Positions 18,037-26,522 of a stretch of DNA of 33,676 nt are shown one piece after another. How positions within the stretch are numbered: the stretch's first letter is position 1; the number at the start of each line of letters is the position of its first letter. Source of the stretch: Aquibium sp. A9E412 (GTDB lineage Bacteria > Pseudomonadota > Alphaproteobacteria > Rhizobiales > Rhizobiaceae); contig NZ_JAOAOP010000041.1 of assembly GCF_030398335.1 (NCBI RefSeq), positions 1-33,676 on the forward strand, read 5' to 3'. A model generated the notes under the pieces. That model saw only the letters and a program-made list of their open reading frames with translations, made no database searches and was not told the DNA's origin. The translations under genes were made by a program, and so were the position numbers.

Positions 18037-18360
18037 ATGACCGACGCCGACATCGCCGACCTCTTCCGCGGCCTCGGGCCGGTCACCGTGCGGCGCATGT
18101 TCGGCGGCAAGGGCATCTATCATCAAGGGGTGATCGTCGCCCTTGAGGTCGACGGCGAGGTGCTGCTCAAGGCCGACGCCGAGAGCGCGCCGGCGTTCCG
18201 CGCGGCGGGCAGCCGCCAGTGGGTCTATGCCGGAAAGCCCGGCCGCAGGGCGGCGGCGATGCCGTACTGGTCGATCCCCGACGCCGCGCTCGACGATCCC
18301 GACGCGATGGCGCAGTGGGCGCAGCGCGCCTTCGCGGCCGGCCTGCGGGCGCGCAGGTAG
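18037..18360 (+). CDS. TfoX N-terminal domain protein
   Basis: Cytoplasmic protein of 107 residues made only of the TfoX N-terminal domain, with RRMFGGKGIYHQG near residue 20 and a conserved MPYWSIP segment near 80. TfoX/Sxy is a competence regulator in gammaproteobacteria, but these stand-alone N-domain proteins in alphaproteobacteria have no settled role. Start ATG 18037 has GGGGAG 6 bases upstream. It is convergent with the helicase gene 53 bases away. Confidence 0.85.
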   Translation: MTDADIADLFRGLGPVTVRRMFGGKGIYHQGVIVALEVDGEVLLKADAESAPAFRAAGSRQWVYAGKPGRRAAAMPYWSIPDAALDDPDAMAQWAQRAFAAGLRARR

Positions 18361-18413
18361 GGCTCCCGAAAGGCGACAGGCGCCGGCCCGCGTGGCGATG
18401 CCGGCTGCCGGCC

Positions 18414-19970
<1,557 letters not shown>

Positions 19971-20400
19971 GGAGCGGATGATTCACACTTTTGACAGGGC
20001 GATAGCGCCCAAGGGCCTGGGGCCCTGCTTCAACAGCGCCAGCGGTTACGGCGCGACGGCGGCCTTGTCAACCGGCGGTGCGCTGGCGGACCGGCGACGG
20101 TCATGCCGCGCCTCGGCCTGCGCCTATGTGGGACGAACGGCGCCGCGAATCAAGGGAATTCGCCGTCCCGCCCGCGCGCAGGGCCGCAGACGCCGGCGCC
20201 GCCATGGCCTGCGGCAGCGCGCACGGAGGCCGGCCGGGGCGGTTCGGCCCGGTGGAAGGGGCGATTTCGTGGCATTCCTGCAACAGTATCCAGCAAGGTG
20301 AAGCCGCGGCGCCTGCTGTGCCATCATCGCCGTTGACTTTGGGCCAGGCCGGATGGACCGTGCATTCGGCGAGGGCACATCTTTTGATCCGGAGGATCCG
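19971..20400. other. 430-base intergenic region between helicase and porin genes
   Basis: No convincing gene on either strand; the open frames here lack ribosome sites and family features. Next to the helicase start are two tandem inverted repeats, GGGCG/CGCCC (19997-20010) and AGGGCC/GGCCCT (20012-20026). Near the porin gene, TTGACT at 20333-20338 is a possible -35 without a clear -10, and GGAGGAT at 20391-20397 is the porin ribosome site. I see nothing recognisable in 20030-20330. Confidence 0.6.
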
Positions 20401-21201
20401 ATGAAGAAGAAGCTTGCAGCGGGGATCGTGCTGGCGTTCGCGGCGTCGCCGGCGCTGGCTGCCGACCCGATCGTGTATGATCCGCCGCCGGTCGCCGCGC
20501 CGGCCGTGGAGTTCGATTGGACCGGCGCCTATATCGGCGTCCAGGCCGGCTGGGCGTTCGGCGACATCGATTCGTCGCTCGCCGTGCCGGCGGGCTCCAA
20601 CATCAACGCCACGGCGACCGGGCTGGCGCTGTTGCTCGGCAACAACGACTTCGACACCAACGGGTTCACCGGCGGCGTGCAGGCCGGCTTCAACTGGCAG
20701 CAGGGGTCGTTCGTGTTCGGTGTCGAGGGCGATGTGAACTACATCGACCTGAGCGAGACCAACGTGCGCACCGGCACCTTCGGCGGCGCCAACGGGCGGA
20801 CGATCGACACGATCGACGCCGACATCCTGGCCACGCTGCGCGCCCGCCTCGGCGTGGCGCACCAGAACTGGATGTTCTACGGCACCGGCGGCATCGCCTT
20901 CAGCGACGCGGAATACAGTCGCGCGCTGGAGTGGAGCTTCGCCGACGGCTGCCCGCTCGGCACGACGGGTCTCAACCGCTGCCATGTCGGCAGCGACAAG
21001 TTCAACATCGGCTACACGGTCGGCGGCGGCGTCGAATACGCCTTCAACAACCGCTTCTCGATCAAGGCCGAGTATCTCTACACCGACTTCGGCAAGGCCG
21101 AGTTCACCACGCGCAATGTCGGCGTGGCGAACCAGCCGCTCAACCACAGCGCCCATTTCGACTTCCACACGGTGCGCCTCGGCGTCAACATGCGCTTCTG
21201 A
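20401..21201 (+). CDS. Outer-membrane beta-barrel, Omp25/Omp31 family
   Basis: Outer-membrane protein of 266 residues. Residues 1-20 are a signal peptide (Lys-rich start, hydrophobic core, cleavage near ALA-AD). The mature protein begins with a Pro-rich linker, then FDWTGAYIGVQAGWAFG, the typical first strand of the Hyphomicrobiales Omp25/31 group, and ends in Phe (LGVNMRF) as needed for BAM recognition. It has two cysteines, C184 and C194, in a predicted extracellular loop; a disulfide is possible. ATG 20401 has GGAGGAT 4 bases upstream and is the right start for the signal peptide. It is a single-gene unit closed by a strong terminator. Confidence 0.93.
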   Translation: MKKKLAAGIVLAFAASPALAADPIVYDPPPVAAPAVEFDWTGAYIGVQAGWAFGDIDSSLAVPAGSNINATATGLALLLGNNDFDTNGFTGGVQAGFNWQQGSFVFGVEGDVNYIDLSETNVRTGTFGGANGRTIDTIDADILATLRARLGVAHQNWMFYGTGGIAFSDAEYSRALEWSFADGCPLGTTGLNRCHVGSDKFNIGYTVGGGVEYAFNNRFSIKAEYLYTDFGKAEFTTRNVGVANQPLNHSAHFDFHTVRLGVNMRF

Positions 21202-21227
21202 CGGACCGACCGTCTCGGGCTCGTTTT

Positions 21228-21260
21228 CGGCCTCCGGCAGCCGCCGGGGGCCGTCTTTTT
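21228..21260 (+). terminator. Intrinsic terminator of the porin gene
   Basis: An 11-bp stem with one G:T wobble (21228-21238 with 21243-21253) and loop AGCC is followed by TCTTTTT. It is 27 bases after the porin stop. This is one of the two textbook rho-independent terminators in the window. Confidence 0.85.
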
Positions 21261-21268
21261 GGCGTTTT

Positions 21269-21357
21269 CAGGCGAGGTGGAAACCGGTTCGCCGCTCGCA
21301 GGCGCATCGAGACGACAACTTGCAGCCGATCCGCGATTGCGTGAATGGCAGAGCGGC
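21269..21357 (+). repeat. Dispersed intergenic repeat, copy B
   Basis: About 80% identical over 89 ungapped bases to the minus strand of 1294-1382. Like copy A it sits at the 3' end of a gene, here just behind the porin terminator, in the convergent gap with nadK, and reads in the same direction as the upstream gene. Confidence 0.75.
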
Positions 21358-21397
21358 TCCAGCCGCGCCGCGGGGGCGCGGCCGCGCCGGCACGTCC

Positions 21398-22171
21398 TCA
21401 GTACTTGAACTGCTCCGACAGGATGCGCTCGTCCCACGAGTGGCTCGGATCGAACAGCACGGTCACCGTCTTGTCGCGCGCCTCGCGCACGGTGACCTCG
21501 ACCACCGACTTCACCTCGGTGTGGTCGGCCACCGCGTTGACCGGCCGCTTGTCCGGCTCGAGAACGTCGAAGCGCACCGTCGCCTGGTTGGGCAGAAGCG
21601 CGCCGCGCCAGCGCCGTGGCCGGAACGGGCTCACCGGGGTGAGCGCCAGCAGCGGCGCGTCGAGCGGCAGGATCGGGCCGTGCGCCGACAGGTTGTAGGC
21701 GGTCGAGCCGGCCGGCGTGGCGACCATCACGCCGTCGCAGATCAGCTCCTCCAGCCGCACCTTGCCGTCGATGGCGATGCGGATCTTGGCCGCCTGGTAG
21801 GACTGGCGCAGCAGCGACACCTCGTTGATGGCGAGCGCCACCGAGCGGTGCCCGGCCGCGTCGGCGGCGTGCATCTCGAGCGGCCGCACGGTCTCCGGCG
21901 TCGCCGCGGCGATGCGCTCGCGCAGGCCGTCCTCCTGATACTCGTTCATCAGGAAGCCGATGGTGCCGCGGTTCATGCCGTAGATCTTCTTGCCCGTGCC
22001 CATCATCTCGCGCAGCGTCTGCAGCATGAAGCCGTCGCCGCCGAGCGCCACCACCACGTCGGCGTCCTCCGGCCGCTCCTGGCCGTAGAGCGCGGACAGC
22101 CGCTTGGCGGCCGCGCGCGCGTCGTCCCATTCGGCCGAGACGAAGGAAAGCGCGACCGGGGTCTCAGACAT
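21398..22171 (-). CDS. nadK: NAD kinase
   Basis: Phosphorylates NAD to NADP with ATP or polyphosphate in the cytosol, 257 residues, normal for the family. The diagnostic GGDG motif is at residues 44-47, [10 protein letters not shown] follows, and the substrate motif [22 protein letters not shown]-type segment is complete. Start ATG 22169-22171. The open frame extends upstream through the tRNA-Thr gene, but the [11 protein letters not shown] start agrees with homologs. It is a single-gene unit, convergent with the porin gene. Confidence 0.96.
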   Translation of the reverse strand: MSETPVALSFVSAEWDDARAAAKRLSALYGQERPEDADVVVALGGDGFMLQTLREMMGTGKKIYGMNRGTIGFLMNEYQEDGLRERIAAATPETVRPLEMHAADAAGHRSVALAINEVSLLRQSYQAAKIRIAIDGKVRLEELICDGVMVATPAGSTAYNLSAHGPILPLDAPLLALTPVSPFRPRRWRGALLPNQATVRFDVLEPDKRPVNAVADHTEVKSVVEVTVREARDKTVTVLFDPSHSWDERILSEQFKY

Positions 22172-22398
22172 GGCGGGTGACCGTGCGGGGTTGGGCCGGC
22201 GGGGCAGGGGGCGCGAGCATCGGATCGAACGGTGGGCCGGCCTTCGGGCTGTTGCGATGCTCGTCTGCGGGCATGCCGCGGGCGCGCCAGGGCGATCTAG
22301 CACGCCGCCCGCGGCGCTGCAAAGTGCCTCGGCGTGGGCCGGCCGCGGCCGGCTTTGCCGTTTTCCCGCCGCGCGCTTTGTGCTAACGCATCGCCCGT

Positions 22399-22474
<76 letters not shown>

Positions 22475-22520
22475 CAAACCGCTTTGTACGCCCCGCGCGC
22501 CGGCGTGGCGGTCGCGCTGG

Positions 22521-23426
22521 TCATGCCTCCTGCGCGCACAGCCAGTCGCGCACGCGGCGCGCCGGCTCGCTCAGCGTCGTGTCCTTCGGCCAGGCGACGT
22601 GGAAGTGCTTGCCGGTGACCAGCACGCCGTCGAGCGGGCGGATCAGCACGCCTTCCTCGACCAGCCGGTCGGTCAGGTGGCGCCAGCCGAGCGCGATGCC
22701 CTGGCCGGCGATCACCGACTGGATGACCAGCACGTAGTCGTTGATGCGCAGGCCGCCGAGGCCGTGCCGGGCGTCGACGCCGGCCGCGGCGAGGAAGTCG
22801 CGCCAGGTGGTGGCCGGCCGGAACGGCTCCTCGAGATGGATCAGGCTGTGGCCGGCGAGCTCCTCCACGCAGCCCGGCAGGCCGTGCCGGGCGGCGTAGC
22901 CCGGGCCGCACACGGCATAGATCTCCTCCGGCGCCAGCGGCTGCAGGGCGTAGTGCGGCCAGTCGGCGGCGCTGCCGCCGCGGATGCCGAGCGAGATGCG
23001 CTCGGCCACCAGGTCGAGGTCGCGGTCGGCGGTCTGGATGCGCAGGTCGATGCCCGGCACCTCCTGGCGGAACCGTTCCAGCCGCGGCACCATCCAGTAG
23101 GCGGCGAACGCGGTCGAGGCCGACAGCGTCACGTGCACGCCGGTCGCCTGGGCGCGCAGCGCCTCGGCCGACTTGTGGATGTGCGACAGGCCGAGCGCCA
23201 CGTCGGCCAGGAAACGGCCGCCGGCCTCCGTCAGTCGCACGCGGCGGTGCTCGCGGAAGAACAGCGTCGTCGAGAGCTGCGCCTCCAGCCGGCCGATCGC
23301 ATAGGACACCGCGGCCTGCGACATGCCGAGCTCGCGCGCCGCCGCGCTGAAGCTCGACAGCCGGCCGGCCGCCTCGAAGACGACGAGGCTGCCGATCGAC
23401 GGCACGAGGCGACGCAGTGTTTCCAT
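22521..23426 (-). CDS. LysR-family regulator (GcvA-like), divergent from catabolic genes
   Basis: Transcription regulator of 301 residues. The N-terminal winged helix-turn-helix (about residues 10-65) has the familiar [25 protein letters not shown] pattern in parts, ending with [15 protein letters not shown]. The C-terminal effector-binding domain (about 95-295) includes [16 protein letters not shown], as in GcvA/AmpR-type LysR proteins. Start ATG 23424-23426. It is divergent from the methyltransferase gene across 93 bases, the standard place for a LysR regulator of the next operon, so it probably senses a substrate or intermediate of that pathway (inference). Confidence 0.93.
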   Translation of the reverse strand: METLRRLVPSIGSLVVFEAAGRLSSFSAAARELGMSQAAVSYAIGRLEAQLSTTLFFREHRRVRLTEAGGRFLADVALGLSHIHKSAEALRAQATGVHVTLSASTAFAAYWMVPRLERFRQEVPGIDLRIQTADRDLDLVAERISLGIRGGSAADWPHYALQPLAPEEIYAVCGPGYAARHGLPGCVEELAGHSLIHLEEPFRPATTWRDFLAAAGVDARHGLGGLRINDYVLVIQSVIAGQGIALGWRHLTDRLVEEGVLIRPLDGVLVTGKHFHVAWPKDTTLSEPARRVRDWLCAQEA

Positions 23427-23519
23427 AAGCCGATGTTATCAACTCGATGACTCTTTTCCAGCGTCACAAGTCGTTCGCCGGCGCCTAGACTTGCCGTGCA
23501 ATAAAGACGGAGCGCGGTC
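23427..23519. promoter_or_regulatory. Divergent control region, LysR / methyltransferase operon
   Basis: This 93-base gap must hold both promoters and the LysR operator. It is less GC-rich than its neighbours near GTTATCAACTCGATGAC (about 23434-23450), which has partial dyad symmetry around ATC-N5-GAT. I cannot fix a T-N11-A site or the hexamers with confidence. GGAG before ATG 23520 is the ribosome site. Confidence 0.4.
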
Positions 23520-25085
23520 ATGGTCCTGGCGGAGCAGACGACGGACGGCGTGACGCCGGCGCGGCGCGAGCGCGGCGGGCGCGGCGCTCGGCGCCAGCAG
23601 CGCAGCCAGGCCGGCCACGGGCCCGGCCGCCCCTTCATCCGACGCGCCATCCCGACCTACGACGTGATGTCGGAGGAGAACCTGGTGCGCATCGAGCGGA
23701 CCGCCGAGCGCATCCTCGCCGAGGTCGGCATCGAGTTCCGCGACGACCCGGTGGCGCTCGACCACTGGCGCCGCGCCGGGGCTGAGGTCGAGGGCCAGCG
23801 CGTGCGCTTCGAGCCCGGCCTCCTGCACGCGGTGCTGCGGACCGCGCCGCGCGTCTTCACCCAGCACGCCCGCAACCCGCAGAAATCGGTCGAGATCGGC
23901 GGCGACGCGGTGGTCTTCGCGCCGGCCTACGGCTCGCCCTTCGTCATGGACCTCGACCGCGGCCGCCGCTACGGCACGATCGAGGACTTCGAGAACTTCG
24001 TGAAGCTGGCGCAGGCCTCGCCCTGGCTGCACCATTCGGGCGGCACGATCTGCGAGCCGGTCGACCTGCCGGTCAACAAGCGCCATCTCGACATGGTCTA
24101 TGCCCACATCCGCCATTCCGACCGGCCGTTCATGGGCTCGGTGACGGCCGAGGAGCGGGCGGAGGATTCCATCGCCATGGCGCGGCTCGTCTTCGGCGAG
24201 GCCTTCGTCGACGACAATTGCGTCATCCTGGGCAACGTCAACGTCAACTCGCCGCTGGTCTGGGATGCGACGATGACGACGGCGCTGCGCGCCTATGCGC
24301 GCGCCAACCAGGCGGCCGTCGTCGTGCCCTTCATCCTGGGCGGCGCGATGGGGCCGGTGACCAATGCCGGCGCCATCGCCCAGGCGCTGGCCGAGACGAT
24401 GGCCGGCTGCGCGCTCGCCCAGCTCGAGCGGCCCGGCGCGCCGGTCGTGTTCGGCAACTTCCTGTCGTCGATGTCGCTGCGCTCCGGCTCGCCGACCTTC
24501 GGTACGCCGGAGCCGGCGATCGGCTCGATGGTGGTCGGCCAGCTCGCCCGCCGGCTCGGCCTGCCGCTGCGCTGCTCGGGCAACTTCACCACCTCCAAGC
24601 TGCCCGATGCGCAGGCGATGAACGAGGGCACCATGGCGATGCTGGCCGCCGTGCAGTGCGGCGCCAACTTCGTGCTGCATTCGGCCGGCTTCCTCGACGG
24701 GCTCCTGTCGATGTCCTACGAGAAGTTCGTCATGGACGCCGATTTCTGCGGCGCGCTGCACAGCTATCTCGACGGCGTGACGGTCGACGACAATGCGCTC
24801 GCCCTCGACGCCTTCCGCGAGGTGGGGCCGGGCAACCACTTCTTCGGCTGCGCGCACACCATGGCGAACTATCAGTCCGCCTTCTGGGATTCGGAGATCG
24901 CCGACAACGAGCCGTTCGAGAAGTGGCAGGCGGCCGGCTCGACCGACGCCGCGCAGCGCGCCAATGCGCGCTGGAAGAAGACGCTCGCCGAGTTCGAGGC
25001 GCCGCCGCTCGACCCGGCGATCGACGAGGCGCTGCGCGATTTCATGGCGCGCCGCAAGGCGGCCGCCGACGACGCCTGGTACTAG
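23520..25085 (+). CDS. MttB-superfamily (trimethylamine methyltransferase-like) protein, non-pyrrolysine
   Basis: Predicted corrinoid-dependent methyltransferase of the MttB superfamily (COG5598), 521 residues. After a basic, low-complexity N-terminus of about 40 residues, the TIM-barrel body begins at YDVMSEENLVRIERTAERIL. Typical segments follow: GTIEDFENFVKLAQ, GSVTAEERAEDSIAMAR, FILGGAMGPVTNAGA, and a CT part with GPGNHFFGCAHT. Trimethylamine enzymes contain a pyrrolysine encoded by an in-frame TAG mid-gene; here none occurs and the only TAG is the final stop (25083-25085). It therefore belongs with the glycine-betaine/proline-betaine/carnitine type (MtgB, MtpB, MtcB). No corrinoid protein, MtgA-like or RamA-like gene is in the window. 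It is the first gene of the operon. Confidence 0.88.
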   Translation: MVLAEQTTDGVTPARRERGGRGARRQQRSQAGHGPGRPFIRRAIPTYDVMSEENLVRIERTAERILAEVGIEFRDDPVALDHWRRAGAEVEGQRVRFEPGLLHAVLRTAPRVFTQHARNPQKSVEIGGDAVVFAPAYGSPFVMDLDRGRRYGTIEDFENFVKLAQASPWLHHSGGTICEPVDLPVNKRHLDMVYAHIRHSDRPFMGSVTAEERAEDSIAMARLVFGEAFVDDNCVILGNVNVNSPLVWDATMTTALRAYARANQAAVVVPFILGGAMGPVTNAGAIAQALAETMAGCALAQLERPGAPVVFGNFLSSMSLRSGSPTFGTPEPAIGSMVVGQLARRLGLPLRCSGNFTTSKLPDAQAMNEGTMAMLAAVQCGANFVLHSAGFLDGLLSMSYEKFVMDADFCGALHSYLDGVTVDDNALALDAFREVGPGNHFFGCAHTMANYQSAFWDSEIADNEPFEKWQAAGSTDAAQRANARWKKTLAEFEAPPLDPAIDEALRDFMARRKAAADDAWY

Positions 25086-25201
25086 ACGATGCCGGGACGG
25101 GTGCAGCCGTGGCGCGCCATCGTGGCCTGCCGATCGGACCTTTGCGACGGTCTCGCGCCGGGCGGCACCGCTCGGCCGCGGCCGGCGCCTGGAGACGCCG
25201 C

Positions 25202-26386
25202 ATGAAGATCACCGCCATCCGCGTGACCCATGTCAACGTGCCCTTCGACGCGCCGTTCTGGTGGACCGCCGGGCTCTACGGCGGCGCCTCGAAGTCGATC
25301 ATCGAGGTGGAGACGGATGCCGGCGTCGTCGGTCTCGGCGAGGCGCCGTGGTGGCACTTCGGCGCCGTGGTCGAGGCCGAGATCGCGCCGGCGCTGATCG
25401 GCGCCGACCCGCTCGACCTGGCCGATTGCGAGAGCCGCGCGGTGCCGCCCTGGCAGATCACCGCCAACACCGGCGAGAACGCGGCCTCCGTCGCCTTCGG
25501 CGCGGTCGAGCTGGCGCTGTGGGACATCCGCGGCAAGGTCTTCGACATGCCGCTCTACCGGCTGCTCGGCGGTGCCGTGCGCAAGGACATCCCGTTCTCG
25601 GAGTACTTCGCCTTCCGGCCGCGCCAGGGCGAGGCGGGCGGCGAGATGAGCCCGGAGGCGATCGTCGACTACTGCCTGGCGATGCGCGAGGCGCACGGCT
25701 CGACCATCTTCGAGGGCAAGCTCATCCTCGGCGATCCGGCGCTCGAGATCCGCACCGTGCGGCTGCTGCGCGAGGCGCTCGGGCCGCAGGCGCAGATCAA
25801 GCTCGATTCCAACATGCAGTGGTCGCTGACGACCGCGCGCCGCGTGCTGCGCGAGATCGAGCCCTACGACATCCGCAACTACGAGGACCCGGTCGCCACC
25901 TTCGAGGAGATGGCGGCGCTGCGCCAGCATTCCTCGATCCCGTTCTCCACCCATGTGCCGGACCTGCGCCGGGCGGTGGCGCTCGGCGCGCCGGACACCT
26001 TCGTGTGCAATTTCGCCGCGCTCGGCGGCCTGTCGAAGGCGCTCCGGTTCATCGCCGCCTGCGAGGCGATGGGCAAGGGGTTCTGGTGCTACTCCAACGA
26101 CCTGGGCATCATGACGGCGGCCTATCTGCACGTCGTCGCCGCGACGCCGTGGATCACCGAGGCCTCGCAGTCGCTGTTCCGCTGGCAGGTCGGCGACGTC
26201 GTCCGCGACGGCCCGTTCCGCCAGGTCGACGACACGGTGCGGGTGCCCGAGGGGCCGGGCCTCGGCGTCGCGCTCGATCCGGCCGCCATGGCGCGCTGGG
26301 CCAGGCACTTCGCCGACAACGGGCCGATCAGCCATTTCGTCGATCCCGCTGAGCCCGGCCGCTATCGCCGGCTGCCGCTCGACTGA
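25202..26386 (+). CDS. Enolase-superfamily enzyme (mandelate racemase / glucarate dehydratase-like)
   Basis: Cytosolic Mg-dependent enzyme of 394 residues that should abstract the proton next to a carboxylate. The N-terminal capping domain (1-125) ends in ELALWDIRGKVFDMPLYRLLGG. The barrel has a candidate base K173 (FEGKL) and likely metal ligands D202 (LDSN) and E228 (YEDP). The third ligand position has H251 in STHVPD where glucarate dehydratase has Asn. By eye-alignment the His/Asp catalytic pair of glucarate dehydratase is replaced by Y297 and N270. The substrate is unknown; it could be an epimerase or a dehydratase. ATG 25202 has GGAG 8 bases upstream. It lies 116 bases after the methyltransferase. 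Confidence 0.85.
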   Translation: MKITAIRVTHVNVPFDAPFWWTAGLYGGASKSIIEVETDAGVVGLGEAPWWHFGAVVEAEIAPALIGADPLDLADCESRAVPPWQITANTGENAASVAFGAVELALWDIRGKVFDMPLYRLLGGAVRKDIPFSEYFAFRPRQGEAGGEMSPEAIVDYCLAMREAHGSTIFEGKLILGDPALEIRTVRLLREALGPQAQIKLDSNMQWSLTTARRVLREIEPYDIRNYEDPVATFEEMAALRQHSSIPFSTHVPDLRRAVALGAPDTFVCNFAALGGLSKALRFIAACEAMGKGFWCYSNDLGIMTAAYLHVVAATPWITEASQSLFRWQVGDVVRDGPFRQVDDTVRVPEGPGLGVALDPAAMARWARHFADNGPISHFVDPAEPGRYRRLPLD

Positions 26387-26441
26387 CTATGCTGGCGGTG
26401 CCGGCGCAGGGCGGCAGACGGGCCGTGCGGGAGCCGCGCGC

Positions 26442-26457
26442 CGCCGCGATCGCGGCG
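26442..26457. repeat. 16-base perfect palindrome upstream of the flavoprotein gene
   Basis: CGCCGCGATCGCGGCG is a perfect palindrome in the 136-base gap before the flavoprotein gene. Its 12-base core recurs at 30963-30974 before the PRC-barrel gene. In DNA this GC-rich it may be chance. Confidence 0.4.
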
Positions 26458-26522
26458 ACGCGGCGACGGCCGCCAGCGCACGCGCCGCGCCGGCGCACAT
26501 GCGATCGCTAGCCGGAGGACCC

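Noticed and set aside
20268-20285. TGGCAT...TGCA resembling a sigma-54 promoter before the porin gene
   Set aside because: The conserved GG and GC are about 7 bases apart instead of 10.
23520-25085. Pyrrolysine-containing trimethylamine methyltransferase
   Set aside because: There is no internal TAG; the single amber codon is at the natural end of a full-length protein.
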